Positions 47,999 to 58,255 of a stretch of DNA of 64,000 nucleotides are shown in pieces (the stretch's first letter is position 1; every line of letters starts with the position of its first letter). The DNA lies in NCBI GenBank assembly GCA_025716815.1, contig JAIXMN010000004.1:744001-808000 (forward strand), written 5' to 3'. The translations under genes were made by a program, and so were the position numbers. This DNA comes from Dichotomocladium elegans. Taxonomy: Eukaryota > Mucoromycota > Mucoromycetes > Mucorales > Lichtheimiaceae. Under the pieces are notes generated by a model. It searched no databases and was not told the origin of the DNA. It worked only from the letters and a program-made list of their open reading frames with translations.

Positions 47999-50900
47999 AC
48001 AATAAAGAAGAAGAAAAAGAAAACCGAAAAAGGGAGGAAGGAAAAAAATCAACGTAGAGGATGTGCAAAAGTAATGGCTCAATTTGGTGAATTTCGGCAA
48101 AAATCGCGCCCCTCCGACAACGTAGTGTCACTCTTGTGTACACGAGGACTACAATGCTATTATTTTTTTCTTCTGCTTTTCTGAAATATCTGGATAATGG
48201 TACTTCAAACATGAGCCGAACGGGATTATATTCTTGAAAACTGAGCCATTCGAAATATGCCAGTGGACACAACGCAAACAGCTCGTGGGCATTTCTGAGC
48301 TCTTTTTCATATTAGGTTAAAGGCAGTATCACATTCGTCATACCTTAAAACCCGGGTAAAATACACGCGTGGGTGAAGCGATCGTCATTTTCAGGCACAA
48401 ATTTACACATAGGCCTTCTGATGCAAATCTTAAATAGGAGGCTCCCTATTCTTCTACAAGGGAGAGACATGCTTCCTTTATTGAACGTCAATTAGCATTC
48501 TTGTCCATGACAATGATCGATGTCTATTCAAAAGAACCCACAGACTTAAGAATACTTGATTGCAACCGAGTAGGACTTCTGGAGGGTTGAAGTACAGCTG
48601 TAGAGAGTTAGTCGCTCACATTGTGATTCCTAGGTTTCCTGCGAGCTGGGTCTACGAGTGGGTCACTAATAATGCTACCTAGAAGATGCATCATCCTCTG
48701 GTCTACTGTAGAAAAAGATAGTATATGTTCACCTATTTCTGCATAATATGAAGCTTTGATATCAATGGTAAGAAGTGGCAGGAAGAGAATCACATACAAT
48801 CTTGTTGATCAGATGTTCATGATAAAAGTAAAAATAGTTCTAGACAAATCGAGACATCAAGAATTTCTACGCTAATTTTTATATACACAGTTTTCCAACA
48901 TCGATGTTTTGTGTTGCCCAGAAATCTTTACACATGACGACAAAGCAAATGTCATATAAATCCAGTTTATTCTCTATCCATTTGTTCTCACACAGAATAT
49001 CTGGGTAGTATTTCTTGCAGGTGTCGCCCTAACCTTGTTGCTACACATATTCCCAAGCGAAAAGATTCAGATGAAAGAAGCAAACTTTAAGCGCGGCTGC
49101 ACAATGTACACTGACAAAGATAAAATCAGATTTTCCAAGCTGATGCTTGAGAAGGTCTTGGCTGCATCTGCTGCTAGGAATCCGTGTTCGGTCAGCTCAG
49201 CGATGGGACACTTCACAGTACGAAAAAGCCCTGACAGGATTTCAAGAATCATGGACGTAGAGGTCATTCATGTATTCTCAATGAAGAGCACAAGAGTGCT
49301 ATATTAGAATGCGTTGATGAGGGCAATAAGTATCCAAAACGACGCTCCATCGATTTATGAAAATGAATGCAGCTTGTCATTGAAGAAGGTTTAGTTTCAA
49401 TATGTAGATAGGAAATCCCACGCTTAAGAGACATGTTGAGGATTACACATAAGCCATTTTGCTTTCCTCACTTATTTGCCACGGTTGCCTTGTGATTGGT
49501 ATGCCGTCTACGGCTTGCAATGTACCCGTGAAGCGCTAGAAGGATATTACCCGCTGGGCAGTGGTAGTCCGACCAGAATGACCAATTAGCCGTCGGCGAT
49601 TTCTGAGAATATGTCGGCTTTCGTTACGATGTCATCGAGGCCCCGAAGAGATGACGGATCTCTCGGCTAGGAGGTCCGAGTCATTTTTTTCTTTACCCCA
49701 ATACTACCTTTCACTGACACAAGGGAAAAGAAACCAGCGATAGCTTCTACACCAGCAACTATAATGTTATTCTTTTAGTGTGTCAGCTATTGACTAGAAT
49801 TTGGTGGTTCATCGCAAGCATATTTCACTCGAATAGGGCCCCTTGCTCCAAACGTAGGGTGTTATGCGCCATCTGTGTTTATTTCATCCCGGGTCCCGAA
49901 ATCAATGCCTGAAATGACGACTGTTTAGCTGCAGCATAGTCAAAAACTCAGCCGTAAACAATGGTTTACATTGGCAGTATCCCAACATGTGCTTGTCCTA
50001 CAGAAAAAAACTAAAGGAGTTTGCCTACGGATCGCGGACCGTTGTTTGCAGCCTCTATTGTTCTGAGTCGGCCGTATCAGAGTGTTATGGTCGCATCGTA
50101 ATGAACACTGTTTTGGTCGACTGAAGCGCGTTTTTCATAGCACAGCAGGGATTATACAGTCAACCCTGAGCCCCTTCAGCTATCATTCTTGAAATAATTA
50201 AACGCCTTATCATTTAGTCGTACTATTTCTGTCGTTCATGCTTAAGTTATTAGACTTTTAGACCTGCGTATGATGCCATGTTATCTCAACCATGGACGGG
50301 ACCCCTAGTTTTTTCCTCGGTAGTAGCTTTTTTTTGGCGCGTGAATACCACTGGGTACGTGGTATTTTCGATACAGCTATCTTGAAGATAATATTCCCGC
50401 AAAGGTTGGCTGAGTTCACACGAAATCCAGCAAGAGATAATCTTTATCATTAAGTGAAGCTGGCCCAAAGGAATGGGGGCCTTGTCCTGGAGACAAAGTG
50501 TTCGCAGAAATGCGCAAGGAAAAGTATGGTCTGATGATATAAGACGATCAGACCTCCCCCCTAAGCGAGAAAGATACGAAAGAGGATGATGTGTTTTGAT
50601 CGGGCGCAGGCTGACACAGGTGCAGAAATTAGAGCGATCCTTAGATAGTGCTGACACTGCTTTGGATGCAACCATCTGCGGTGACAAGGGCGGAGTCGCA
50701 GCTGGATAAAACAGTAAATTCTATGCCCCTAATGCAATGCCTCATTTCTTGTGTTTATTGCGAAGGCCGAATCTAATCATTTACGTAACGATAACCTGTC
50801 ACTTACAGTTCGATAGGGTGGATATTCCATTATGATTGGCTTTATATGTTGGAGACAAAGATCAGCGAGTTAGCGAGATTTGTGCATGATCATTTGCATT

Positions 50901-51145
50901 TCATGCAGCGTAGACGATCGCGTACGCCCTGAGCGGGGGATTAAATCAGACAAACAAAGCTGCTATAAATGTGCCCATAAATAAATAATAATAATGACGA
51001 TAGTAGTAGCATGCCATCTGCAAGATGACGCAGATTATATTTACAAGATGCGAAAGAGTACTAACTACAAGACTATTTAAAAAAAAAACATGTGTCAAAC
51101 TTTTTGTGAAGGGGCGGGGTATATAATTTCCGGAATGACAGTAGA
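47999..51145. other. Gene-poor AT-rich region
   Basis: Apart from the transposase relic at about 49060-49430 I find no coding structure in 3.1 kb. A 133-codon minus-strand frame at 50286-50687 starts at a non-ATG codon and matches nothing I know. No tRNA fold was found. Confidence 0.5.
49060..49430 (+). pseudogene. Decayed transposase N-terminal region (Tc1/mariner-like)
   Basis: Remains of a transposase helix-turn-helix region, readable only by moving between frames. In order: DKIRFSKLMLEKVLAASAA, then after a shift GIRVRSAQRW and QYEK, then GRRGHSCILNEEHKSAIL, then SIYENECSLSLKKV ending in a stop. These follow the order seen in Tc1-like transposases of mucoralean genomes. At least three frame changes and stops show it is dead. 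No terminal inverted repeats or catalytic DDE part were found nearby, so this is an internal fragment. Family assignment is from remembered patterns. Confidence 0.55.
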
Positions 51146-51502
51146 TTATGAGGATGCCATGGAAGCGTGGGAGCTGGCTGGTTGTGATGCGAGAACAGAT
51201 GCGACGCTAGGCACATGGTAGGTCTGGAGAAGCATGGAAAGCAAATCTGCGCTCTCTTCGACAAAGGCTTGTTTTTCGGGACTGGCTGGCGCAGAGGCAG
51301 TGGGTGTGGGTGGTGGCGGAGGCGGAAACGAAACTTCCACGAGATCCAAGTCAGCAAATAAATCAATGGGCATATCAGGTGACGCCGTAAGAGATGGCGA
51401 ATTGTCCCATTCGTTTTCCATGAAGACAAGAGGAGGTGCAGTTTCGTATTGGAAAGGCTCTAATAAGAGGAGCTTCTGTGGGGCGGATGTTGCTATGGCC
51501 AT
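51146..51502 (-). CDS. Orphan acidic small protein
   Basis: A single-exon frame of 118 aa from ATG 51502, with a TATA-like element about 60 bp upstream, in an otherwise empty region. The N-terminal half mixes acidic and bulky hydrophobic residues (EPFQYETAPPLVFMENEWDN, then DMPIDLFADLDLVEV), the style of a transcription activation domain such as that of Gcn4. A six-Pro run and an Ala/Ser/Pro stretch follow, then an amphipathic helix (VEESADLLSMLLQTY). No DNA-binding domain or downstream exon is visible. It may be a real small protein, a truncated bZIP activator, or chance. Codon-level constraint cannot be judged here. Confidence 0.5.
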   Translation of the reverse strand: MAIATSAPQKLLLLEPFQYETAPPLVFMENEWDNSPSLTASPDMPIDLFADLDLVEVSFPPPPPPTPTASAPASPEKQAFVEESADLLSMLLQTYHVPSVASVLASQPASSHASMASS

Positions 51503-54500
51503 GGTAATCGTAGATATTTAATGAATGTTGTCGGCATTGATCGAAGTGCGGGAAATGGGTTTATATATATTACATACAAATCGCATTGAAACTGAAATGG
51601 GTTGTGCATCGCCGCCCGAAAACCCGGACTATAGAACGGTGTTTATCTGTAAGCAATCAAACAAGAGTTTTGCTTCGCCGCTTTGACGTTACTTTTTACA
51701 GACGCACCAATCATTGGATACGAGATGGTCAGCTGGATGAATTTTTCACCTCGGCGGAACTGCATCATGAATGTTGCACAAAAACAATGCGCAGGTGGTC
51801 GTCTCCTATTTCGCAAAATCGGAGTTGACGGTAAAAACTTTTTTTTTTTCTTTGAAACCTCCTGTATCTTCCGTAGCACTTGTTAAATTTTCTTTCCAGA
51901 GTAACTCGCTAACCTGCCTAAATTGGCAGGCATGTAATCCGATGGGATCCGCTGCCCTCGTGGCTGTTATTCTTCCCGGTTAGAAACTTTAAAAAAGATT
52001 GTACTTTACCCTTCCTTTCTTTTTTTTTCACCGGGTGTGTCACTTTTTTCCGTTCCGGATCCATTCCTTTCTCAGAGGGAAGAACCCGTCTGTTTTCCTG
52101 TGGCGCTGACTTGCATAGGATCCCTTACATTCGCTCTCTCTCTCTCTCTCTCTGGCTCTGAGCCCCAATTTGTTTCTTCGGAAATGCCCTTTTTTTTTGT
52201 CACATGCTCTGTGTGACTAACCGCGTGCGTTGATTTGCAATTCCCCCCGCCAAACATGACAAATTTCTCTCCCACTTTTTCCATCAGCTGCCCCAATCGG
52301 TCTAACATCGCATTAATAATTTGAAATGAACATTGTCGCACACAGCTCCCTGAGTTCCAGAAAAATAACACACAAAAGAGAGAGCTTAGCGATTCCCGCA
52401 TCACTGCTAATAGGCTAGAACTCCGTCGATGATCGAATAAATCAGGCTAATCATCCATCTATCCTTAGGAAGCCCTAATATGGTTATCATCACCATGTTT
52501 GCTATTTTTGGACTCAAAGGAGGTAAAATGTCTGTGATTGTATCGACATCTGCGCTTGTGCAGATGACGATGTTCACGATGGGGGTTACGGAACTTAAGG
52601 AACCTCTCAAGTGACTGCGCAATAAAAAAAAAAGCGCTTGGCATCCCTTTCTTATTCATTCGTTTCTTAGCGCGTGTGGATTTTTAGCAAGAATTACTTT
52701 TTTAGAATAAAACGATAGGTACAATGATTGGGTCGCACCATCTCAACTAAAAAAATGCGACTGCATAAAAATTGATTGGGACAGACTAGTCATACTTAAA
52801 CACTAATCCTAACACAGGCGCAGCTGCTAGTGTTTCCGAGAAACCTAACTTGCCCTCCCCCTTGATGGGGCCGGTATTCCTTTTTTTTTAGCGTAAGCCA
52901 CTCATCCTAATTTGATGTGCCATACAAGGTTTGGACGATACATCATTGGGCTATCCCTTTTGACAGAAAGGCCAGCAAATGTGGGACTGCGGTTTGTCAT
53001 ATGTCGTACATTCCGTAACTCTGGGAATTTTGCCCATCGTCACGATTCCCCATAACTTTTTTTTTTTGAACCGGGTTTAAAGGACACTATGTCCAGTGTC
53101 TTCATCCCGTGCTTCATCAGATAGGGGGTTGGTTTGATTTATACATCTGCTCTCAGAAGATCAATGATAAGATGCAAGTGACTGATGCATACTGTATCAA
53201 AATCTTCTCTTCCTCACAAAAAGCCTCTGCGAAGAGACAAAGTGGGAAATCCGGATCCCCTTGTGCAAATCCACGGTACGGACCGGGGTGCCCGATTTCC
53301 AAACATGTGCCATCTATTAGTTATTTGTTCATCTGTATACTGTATTTTGAATATAAAAGATGATGGGTGCCGTGCCAAGTGACCCAGTGATAACAACTGA
53401 TGCCCGAACAGAAGGTGCTCGGCTGACCCTATCTCCGTAGGAAACATGCATGTACATATGTACGTGCGTGAAATCAGCCAAACGCTCTATTTGGTATTGC
53501 TTCTATTACCTCGGTGCACCCCGCATTTTTTTAACTTAGTGCAGGTCATTTTGAAAACATCTTTGAGCGCTATCCCATATTTTTTCATGGGACATGTGTT
53601 ATTAACTGTACTATCCACATGTCATGTCTCAAGTTATCATACGCCATTAAGAAACCACCGGGGAAATTGAAACATGAGGACAGCAAATGGATCCTTGAGA
53701 AAAGCAACGGTCAATAGGTAAAGTCAATAGCTGGCTTCGAGTAAACACTGTGATATTTGGGCTTATTTTGGCATTATACCTTTATCATGAACATTTGATT
53801 CTTTCTGATAGGCAGATGGCTGTGTATCGAGCTTCCATGATATATCTTTGCTGAGGAAGATGTCTTTGAGGAGAGTTTGTGGTCGATCATAGTAAGGCGG
53901 GAGCCTGTAAAGATATGAATATGATTCAGCGGATGTTTAACATCATAAAACATCCCACGAGCTGCCACAGCATGATGGAAGCAAGATGTCATTCTCTGAA
54001 TAACAGATAGCTCTAGCTAATATGATCGTGCGCCACCTTAATAATATTTGATGATGTGCTAAACTTCGATATGGACAGAATAAGTTTCAACCGCGGCAAC
54101 CAGCGGGGCAAGGTCCCCTGCCATATGTTCATGTTCAAGCGATAAGTTCAGTGTATTGTTTTCCGGAAGTAGTCGCATAGGATAGATTAAGGAAAACTGA
54201 CGATATGCGTTAATCGTTAATCTTATCTCTTTACGCTTTAACTTGCGACGAAGGTAGCATCGTGTACCATTACGGTAAAGATGGTGGAGGAGTTAGAGAG
54301 AGTACATCCAAATGTTGGGCGACTAAGGAAGGAATCGGGGGAAGTAGCAAGTAAAAGCGGCGACTAACCGCAGGAGCGTGAAAGGCAAACGAAACATCAG
54401 CAAAGACATGGTGGGAGGTTGCATGCATCAACATTGTCGATCTATCTATCCTAATCCCGGTTTCCTCTCCTCTCACGATGATTGCTTTAACTTTATGCTA

Positions 54501-56661
54501 TACTATTGAGTATGTCAACTCGGAGTCAAACAGATCTTTAATGATTACCCTATTCGTCAAGCTAAAGTAAACCATCAGTACATCACAATTAACTAAGCTC
54601 CTGTCTACTCATATTCAAGGGAATGAGTGAAATGCTGCCAATTGTATCCTTCGATCGATATCTTCACCCATGAAAGGAATGCCTGATGCGTGCCACAGAC
54701 GGGGTTCAGTCAAGTCCGAGCAAAGAGGCATAACGTAGCGCGAAGGACAAGGACAAGGATGGTGTCAAAGGGAAGGCTGGAGCTTCAATAGATACACAGA
54801 AATAACAATATAAAACTGTAGCAACTTGTCGCGTCAGAAATTCATTAGAAAACCGACCATACAACGCTTCTCGATGTAGCTTTTCTCCTGACTCAACGCA
54901 AAGCTTATCCATATATTCATTAGGCGACGCTTAGAGAGACATCCCAGTCCTACGTATGAGCAGATGCATTATTCGTTATCAAATGATGTATCTTCGTTGT
55001 TCGTACTTATCCATTTCGTCCATTGTAGCCCTTATAAAAGTTGAGATAACGCCCAGCTACAGTTCATTTGCTTGCAACATCAAATTGGCGGTTCCTCTTT
55101 CTTTCCTTAGCTGGTGGCTATGGGAACTTCAAGTTATATTAAATGAATGCTTGACATCGAAGCCGCCTCAAAAGCCGGAAGTTGCCTTTCTCTTGTCCTC
55201 TTCTTGGACTAAGCCATGCTGCTGCATTCCATATAAATATAATCCAGGGTCATCAGAGTAAATACGTTCTTTTCGTAAAGTCGACGTCGGCCATGTTCTA
55301 TCGGCGTACATAACCAATACTCTTCGACTTTAGAAGACATAACATTGTATATAAGCGGAGGTCACAAGCATCATGGTTGTTCGCTACAATGATACGCTTG
55401 ATTCCAAGCGAATCGCATCGCTATAGCGACCAACTATAACGAAAGGATGATCCCTTTATTCCAGTCAGCTTGGCTCGCTTGAAATACGTCGCTATAGTGG
55501 AATATCATTGCATTCCGATAAACACGAGTCGCGTTAGATGGTTGACCTTGCAAAATCTCCAGTAAGCGACGTAGATGCTGTACGGAGTATTATTTCACCC
55601 GAAAAACCATCTATTGTATGGTAAGATGAAATAAAATGAGACCGGCTCGGGACATAGCAGCTAGGGTTAGAATGAGAATAAAAGGGCACCAGAGCTTTGA
55701 TAGCTCGATAGTAGCCGGGACGAAGATGTGTTGTATCAAATACGATGTTGGTGAGAGGGATGTAGTGAAAGGTTGCGACCTTTGAGTTCAAAGAATTAGT
55801 TAGGCGTAATAAACATGGATAACTGGCAACCATATAAATAGCAAGACGAAGATGCGGATGCGGATATACCTGTGTGTCTTGCCTCCCGCGTTATATGAGC
55901 TCTCAAAAGCGACATTGTCTTTGTCCCAGCAGTGTCAAAATATACCTATTTTGATTAAACTCAGCTAGGATAAGAAAGGCATTGCTTGCCTGGTATAAGT
56001 GCAATGAGAGATTAGAAAGATGCATACGTGTAGATAGTAGTCCGTGATGATTTGTGTGAGTATATAGCACAATTCATCGCGGCACATGTTTCTACACCAT
56101 TGACTGGTTTGACTTTGTTCTTAAGATGTCTCAGCGGTCGATCCAATGAAATAAGAGTTTGCTCTATCAGCATTTGGTCCATTGCATTTTCATCCCTATA
56201 GTTTCATTACAGGAAGGTATTGCTCATGGAATGAACCTCATTTCACTCAGAGGGTGCCTTAACTAAGGATTGGGAAAGCATGGAGACGTGACAGATATCA
56301 GATCCGCTCTTATGCTTTCATTCCCAAGTGGAAGGATAGTTGCATATGTGCGATAATACCGACGACAAGACCTAGCTATCACCAGTTACCATTCTTTCTA
56401 GCTACTATAAACCTCTCGGGAAGATGGTATTTCGGCGACTATAGAATCGGCGCAACACGCAGGTGACACGCAGTCAGCCACTTGGACGGGGATCGTTAGT
56501 GCGCTTTACTATGTTTGTACGGAACATTCAAACCGCCTTATGTAAGGCTTCACACTGCTTGTTATCGCGCATGGGCTGACAGTCAACAGAATGACACCAT
56601 TGGTCGAGAGCTTCCTTTATTTATCCTGTCTGAGCCGAATGGCATTATTTATCTCTGCCAA
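51503..56661. other. 5.2 kb gene desert
   Basis: No frame longer than about 110 codons and none with family resemblance or matching splice sites. It contains a CT run at about 52133-52153, several poly-T runs (51839-51850, 52022-52029, 53059-53067) and otherwise unique-looking moderately AT-rich DNA. I see no tRNA, tandem array or transposon ends. Confidence 0.55.
51560..51571 (-). promoter_or_regulatory. TATA-like element of the orphan acidic ORF
   Basis: Read on the minus strand, TATATATAAA lies about 60 bp before ATG 51502. It is the best core-promoter match in this gene-poor stretch, but AT-rich sequence makes chance matches likely. Confidence 0.35.
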
Positions 56662-56943
56662 TTATGACCTGCGTTTGACAGGAATCTTTTTGTAAGTTTT
56701 CTTTCCAGACAGCAGATCAACGTAATCAGGTTTGCTATCGTCTTCAGATTTCTTCTTGATCTTTTTTGCAGGAACATCAACGTCCATTGCGGCCACAGCG
56801 GCTGTGAATGCTTCCTTCTTCTTTTCCGTGTGCTGCTTAGACTTCTTTGTAACGCTCGAAATGGGATCCACGATTTTGTTGAGAGCCTTTGACTCTTTCT
56901 CTTTCCGATTTGGTCGTTTATGAAATTTTGCGCTCTTTCCCAT
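56662..56943 (-). CDS. Small Lys-rich protein
   Basis: A single-exon frame of 93 aa beginning MGKSAKFHKRPNRKEKESKA. It is very basic, with Lys-rich clusters at about 4-20, 34-44 and 60-66 and a basic end (KKTYKKIPVKRRS), interrupted by a short acidic stretch (AAMDVDVP) and by EDDSKPDYVDLLSGKKTY. The composition fits a nucleolar or ribosome-biogenesis protein and the N-terminal motif feels like a conserved fungal small protein, but I cannot name it. The ATG sits in a good context with an in-frame extension upstream whose own start is less likely. Tandem neighbours are far away, so context gives nothing. Confidence 0.65.
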   Translation of the reverse strand: MGKSAKFHKRPNRKEKESKALNKIVDPISSVTKKSKQHTEKKKEAFTAAVAAMDVDVPAKKIKKKSEDDSKPDYVDLLSGKKTYKKIPVKRRS

Positions 56944-58255
56944 GGTGATCCGAAATGTAGTGAGGGAGAAAAGGGGAGTCGCTGCTTGCACCACCCCCAT
57001 TTTCCCAATACCCCAGCCACAAACCCAGCAGTGGATACCATCTCTTACAATCACTTATCAAGCACAGCAGTATGAACATTTTCAGCAAATAGTTCAAATT
57101 AACACTTCAGTACTCATCGTTAAAAGCAAATGTAATTTCATAATTGTATTTTATAAAGATATAATTATAGTCAAAGGCTGTTTGGCTGTCATATCATGCA
57201 AATAGAGTTCTTGCTATGTGTTTTTTTTACAGACGATTTCCAGAAGTTCCACGGGGGATGCTGCTTCAGCACACAGTCGCAACAGCATGAGTATCAATAA
57301 GTAGAGAAGCACTCATGACAGCTAAACGCAGCAACTTGAGATTATGGTCATAAAGACCGGCAATCTGCGAGCCATCTTGGACTTCCTGGCGATTGTTTGC
57401 GGACTTTGCATCATGTGGATTGCCCATAGGATGACTTCCCTGGCAGGGATTATATAGAAGCAAGCAGGGCAGTACGTAAAACGTCAAATAATGCTCTGAG
57501 GTGAGGATGGACTTTTCGGATGATACCTTACGATATTTTATAGTGGAGCAACTTCAGGAGGTTTCTGCTGTAGCTCACACTTGTATGGGTTGGCATTAGC
57601 GGTTTTCTGTCGACGTGCTGTCTTTACAACAACATATCCCATGTAATATCGCATTATTATACATCAGTTGTTAATTTCTTTAAGAGAATGGACCGAGCCG
57701 TGGTGCTGGTAAACATGGCTATCCTCAATTTATGGGCCGTGCATTGATGAGGATATCTGCTCTCGAGAGGACTGCAAACCATGCCTCTGGGTGGGACGGT
57801 TTTCCGCCATGACTTCTCTGAGGTCCAGTTGATTGTCCTATGTTTTTGTTGGTCTGTCGCGTATTTCTCTTAACAGCTCTTGTCCACTTTGGTTAACGAA
57901 GACCTCTGTATTGTTATTATTATTATTATTGAAACTGAAACAGGAGTATGTCTACCGGCAAACAAGCGCTGGGTGACCAAGTTAACCTGGGGTCCAAGTA
58001 TCAGCAGAAACGGAGGACCAATGATATCTCTTGTTTAAATCATGTAGCTTCCTACCACAAAAATCTCTCTAAAACGGGATACACATACTCGTCTGAGGTT
58101 GTCAGGAACTCCGGACTCGTTTTCTTGGTCATTTTCTCGCTGCATTCATACAGTCATCAGCACATTTCACTTTACATACGTCCTATTATACAGCTATCTC
58201 ACGGCTCTTTTTCATTCCCTACTATATTTATACACCCCCTAAAAGGTTATCCCCT
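56944..58255. other. Intergenic region
   Basis: Divergent promoter between the Lys-rich gene (-) and the AVT3-like gene (+). A TTA run lies at about 57912-57930. A 107-codon frame starting at ATG 57948 could be an upstream ORF or leader exon of the transporter; no support beyond its ATG. A minus-strand frame at 57266-57487 has protein-like composition but no known domain. Confidence 0.4.

Noticed and set aside
49540..49690. Pol III-like pattern: an A-box-like TGGGCAGTGG, a B-box-like GGTCCGAGTC and then a T run
   Set aside because: Spacing is too long for a tRNA and no acceptor, anticodon or T-arm pairing can be drawn. At most a decayed tRNA-derived repeat; not supportable.
50286..50687. 133-codon minus-strand frame in the gene-poor region
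   Set aside because: Starts at a non-ATG codon; the first ATG is a few codons in; no recognisable motif.
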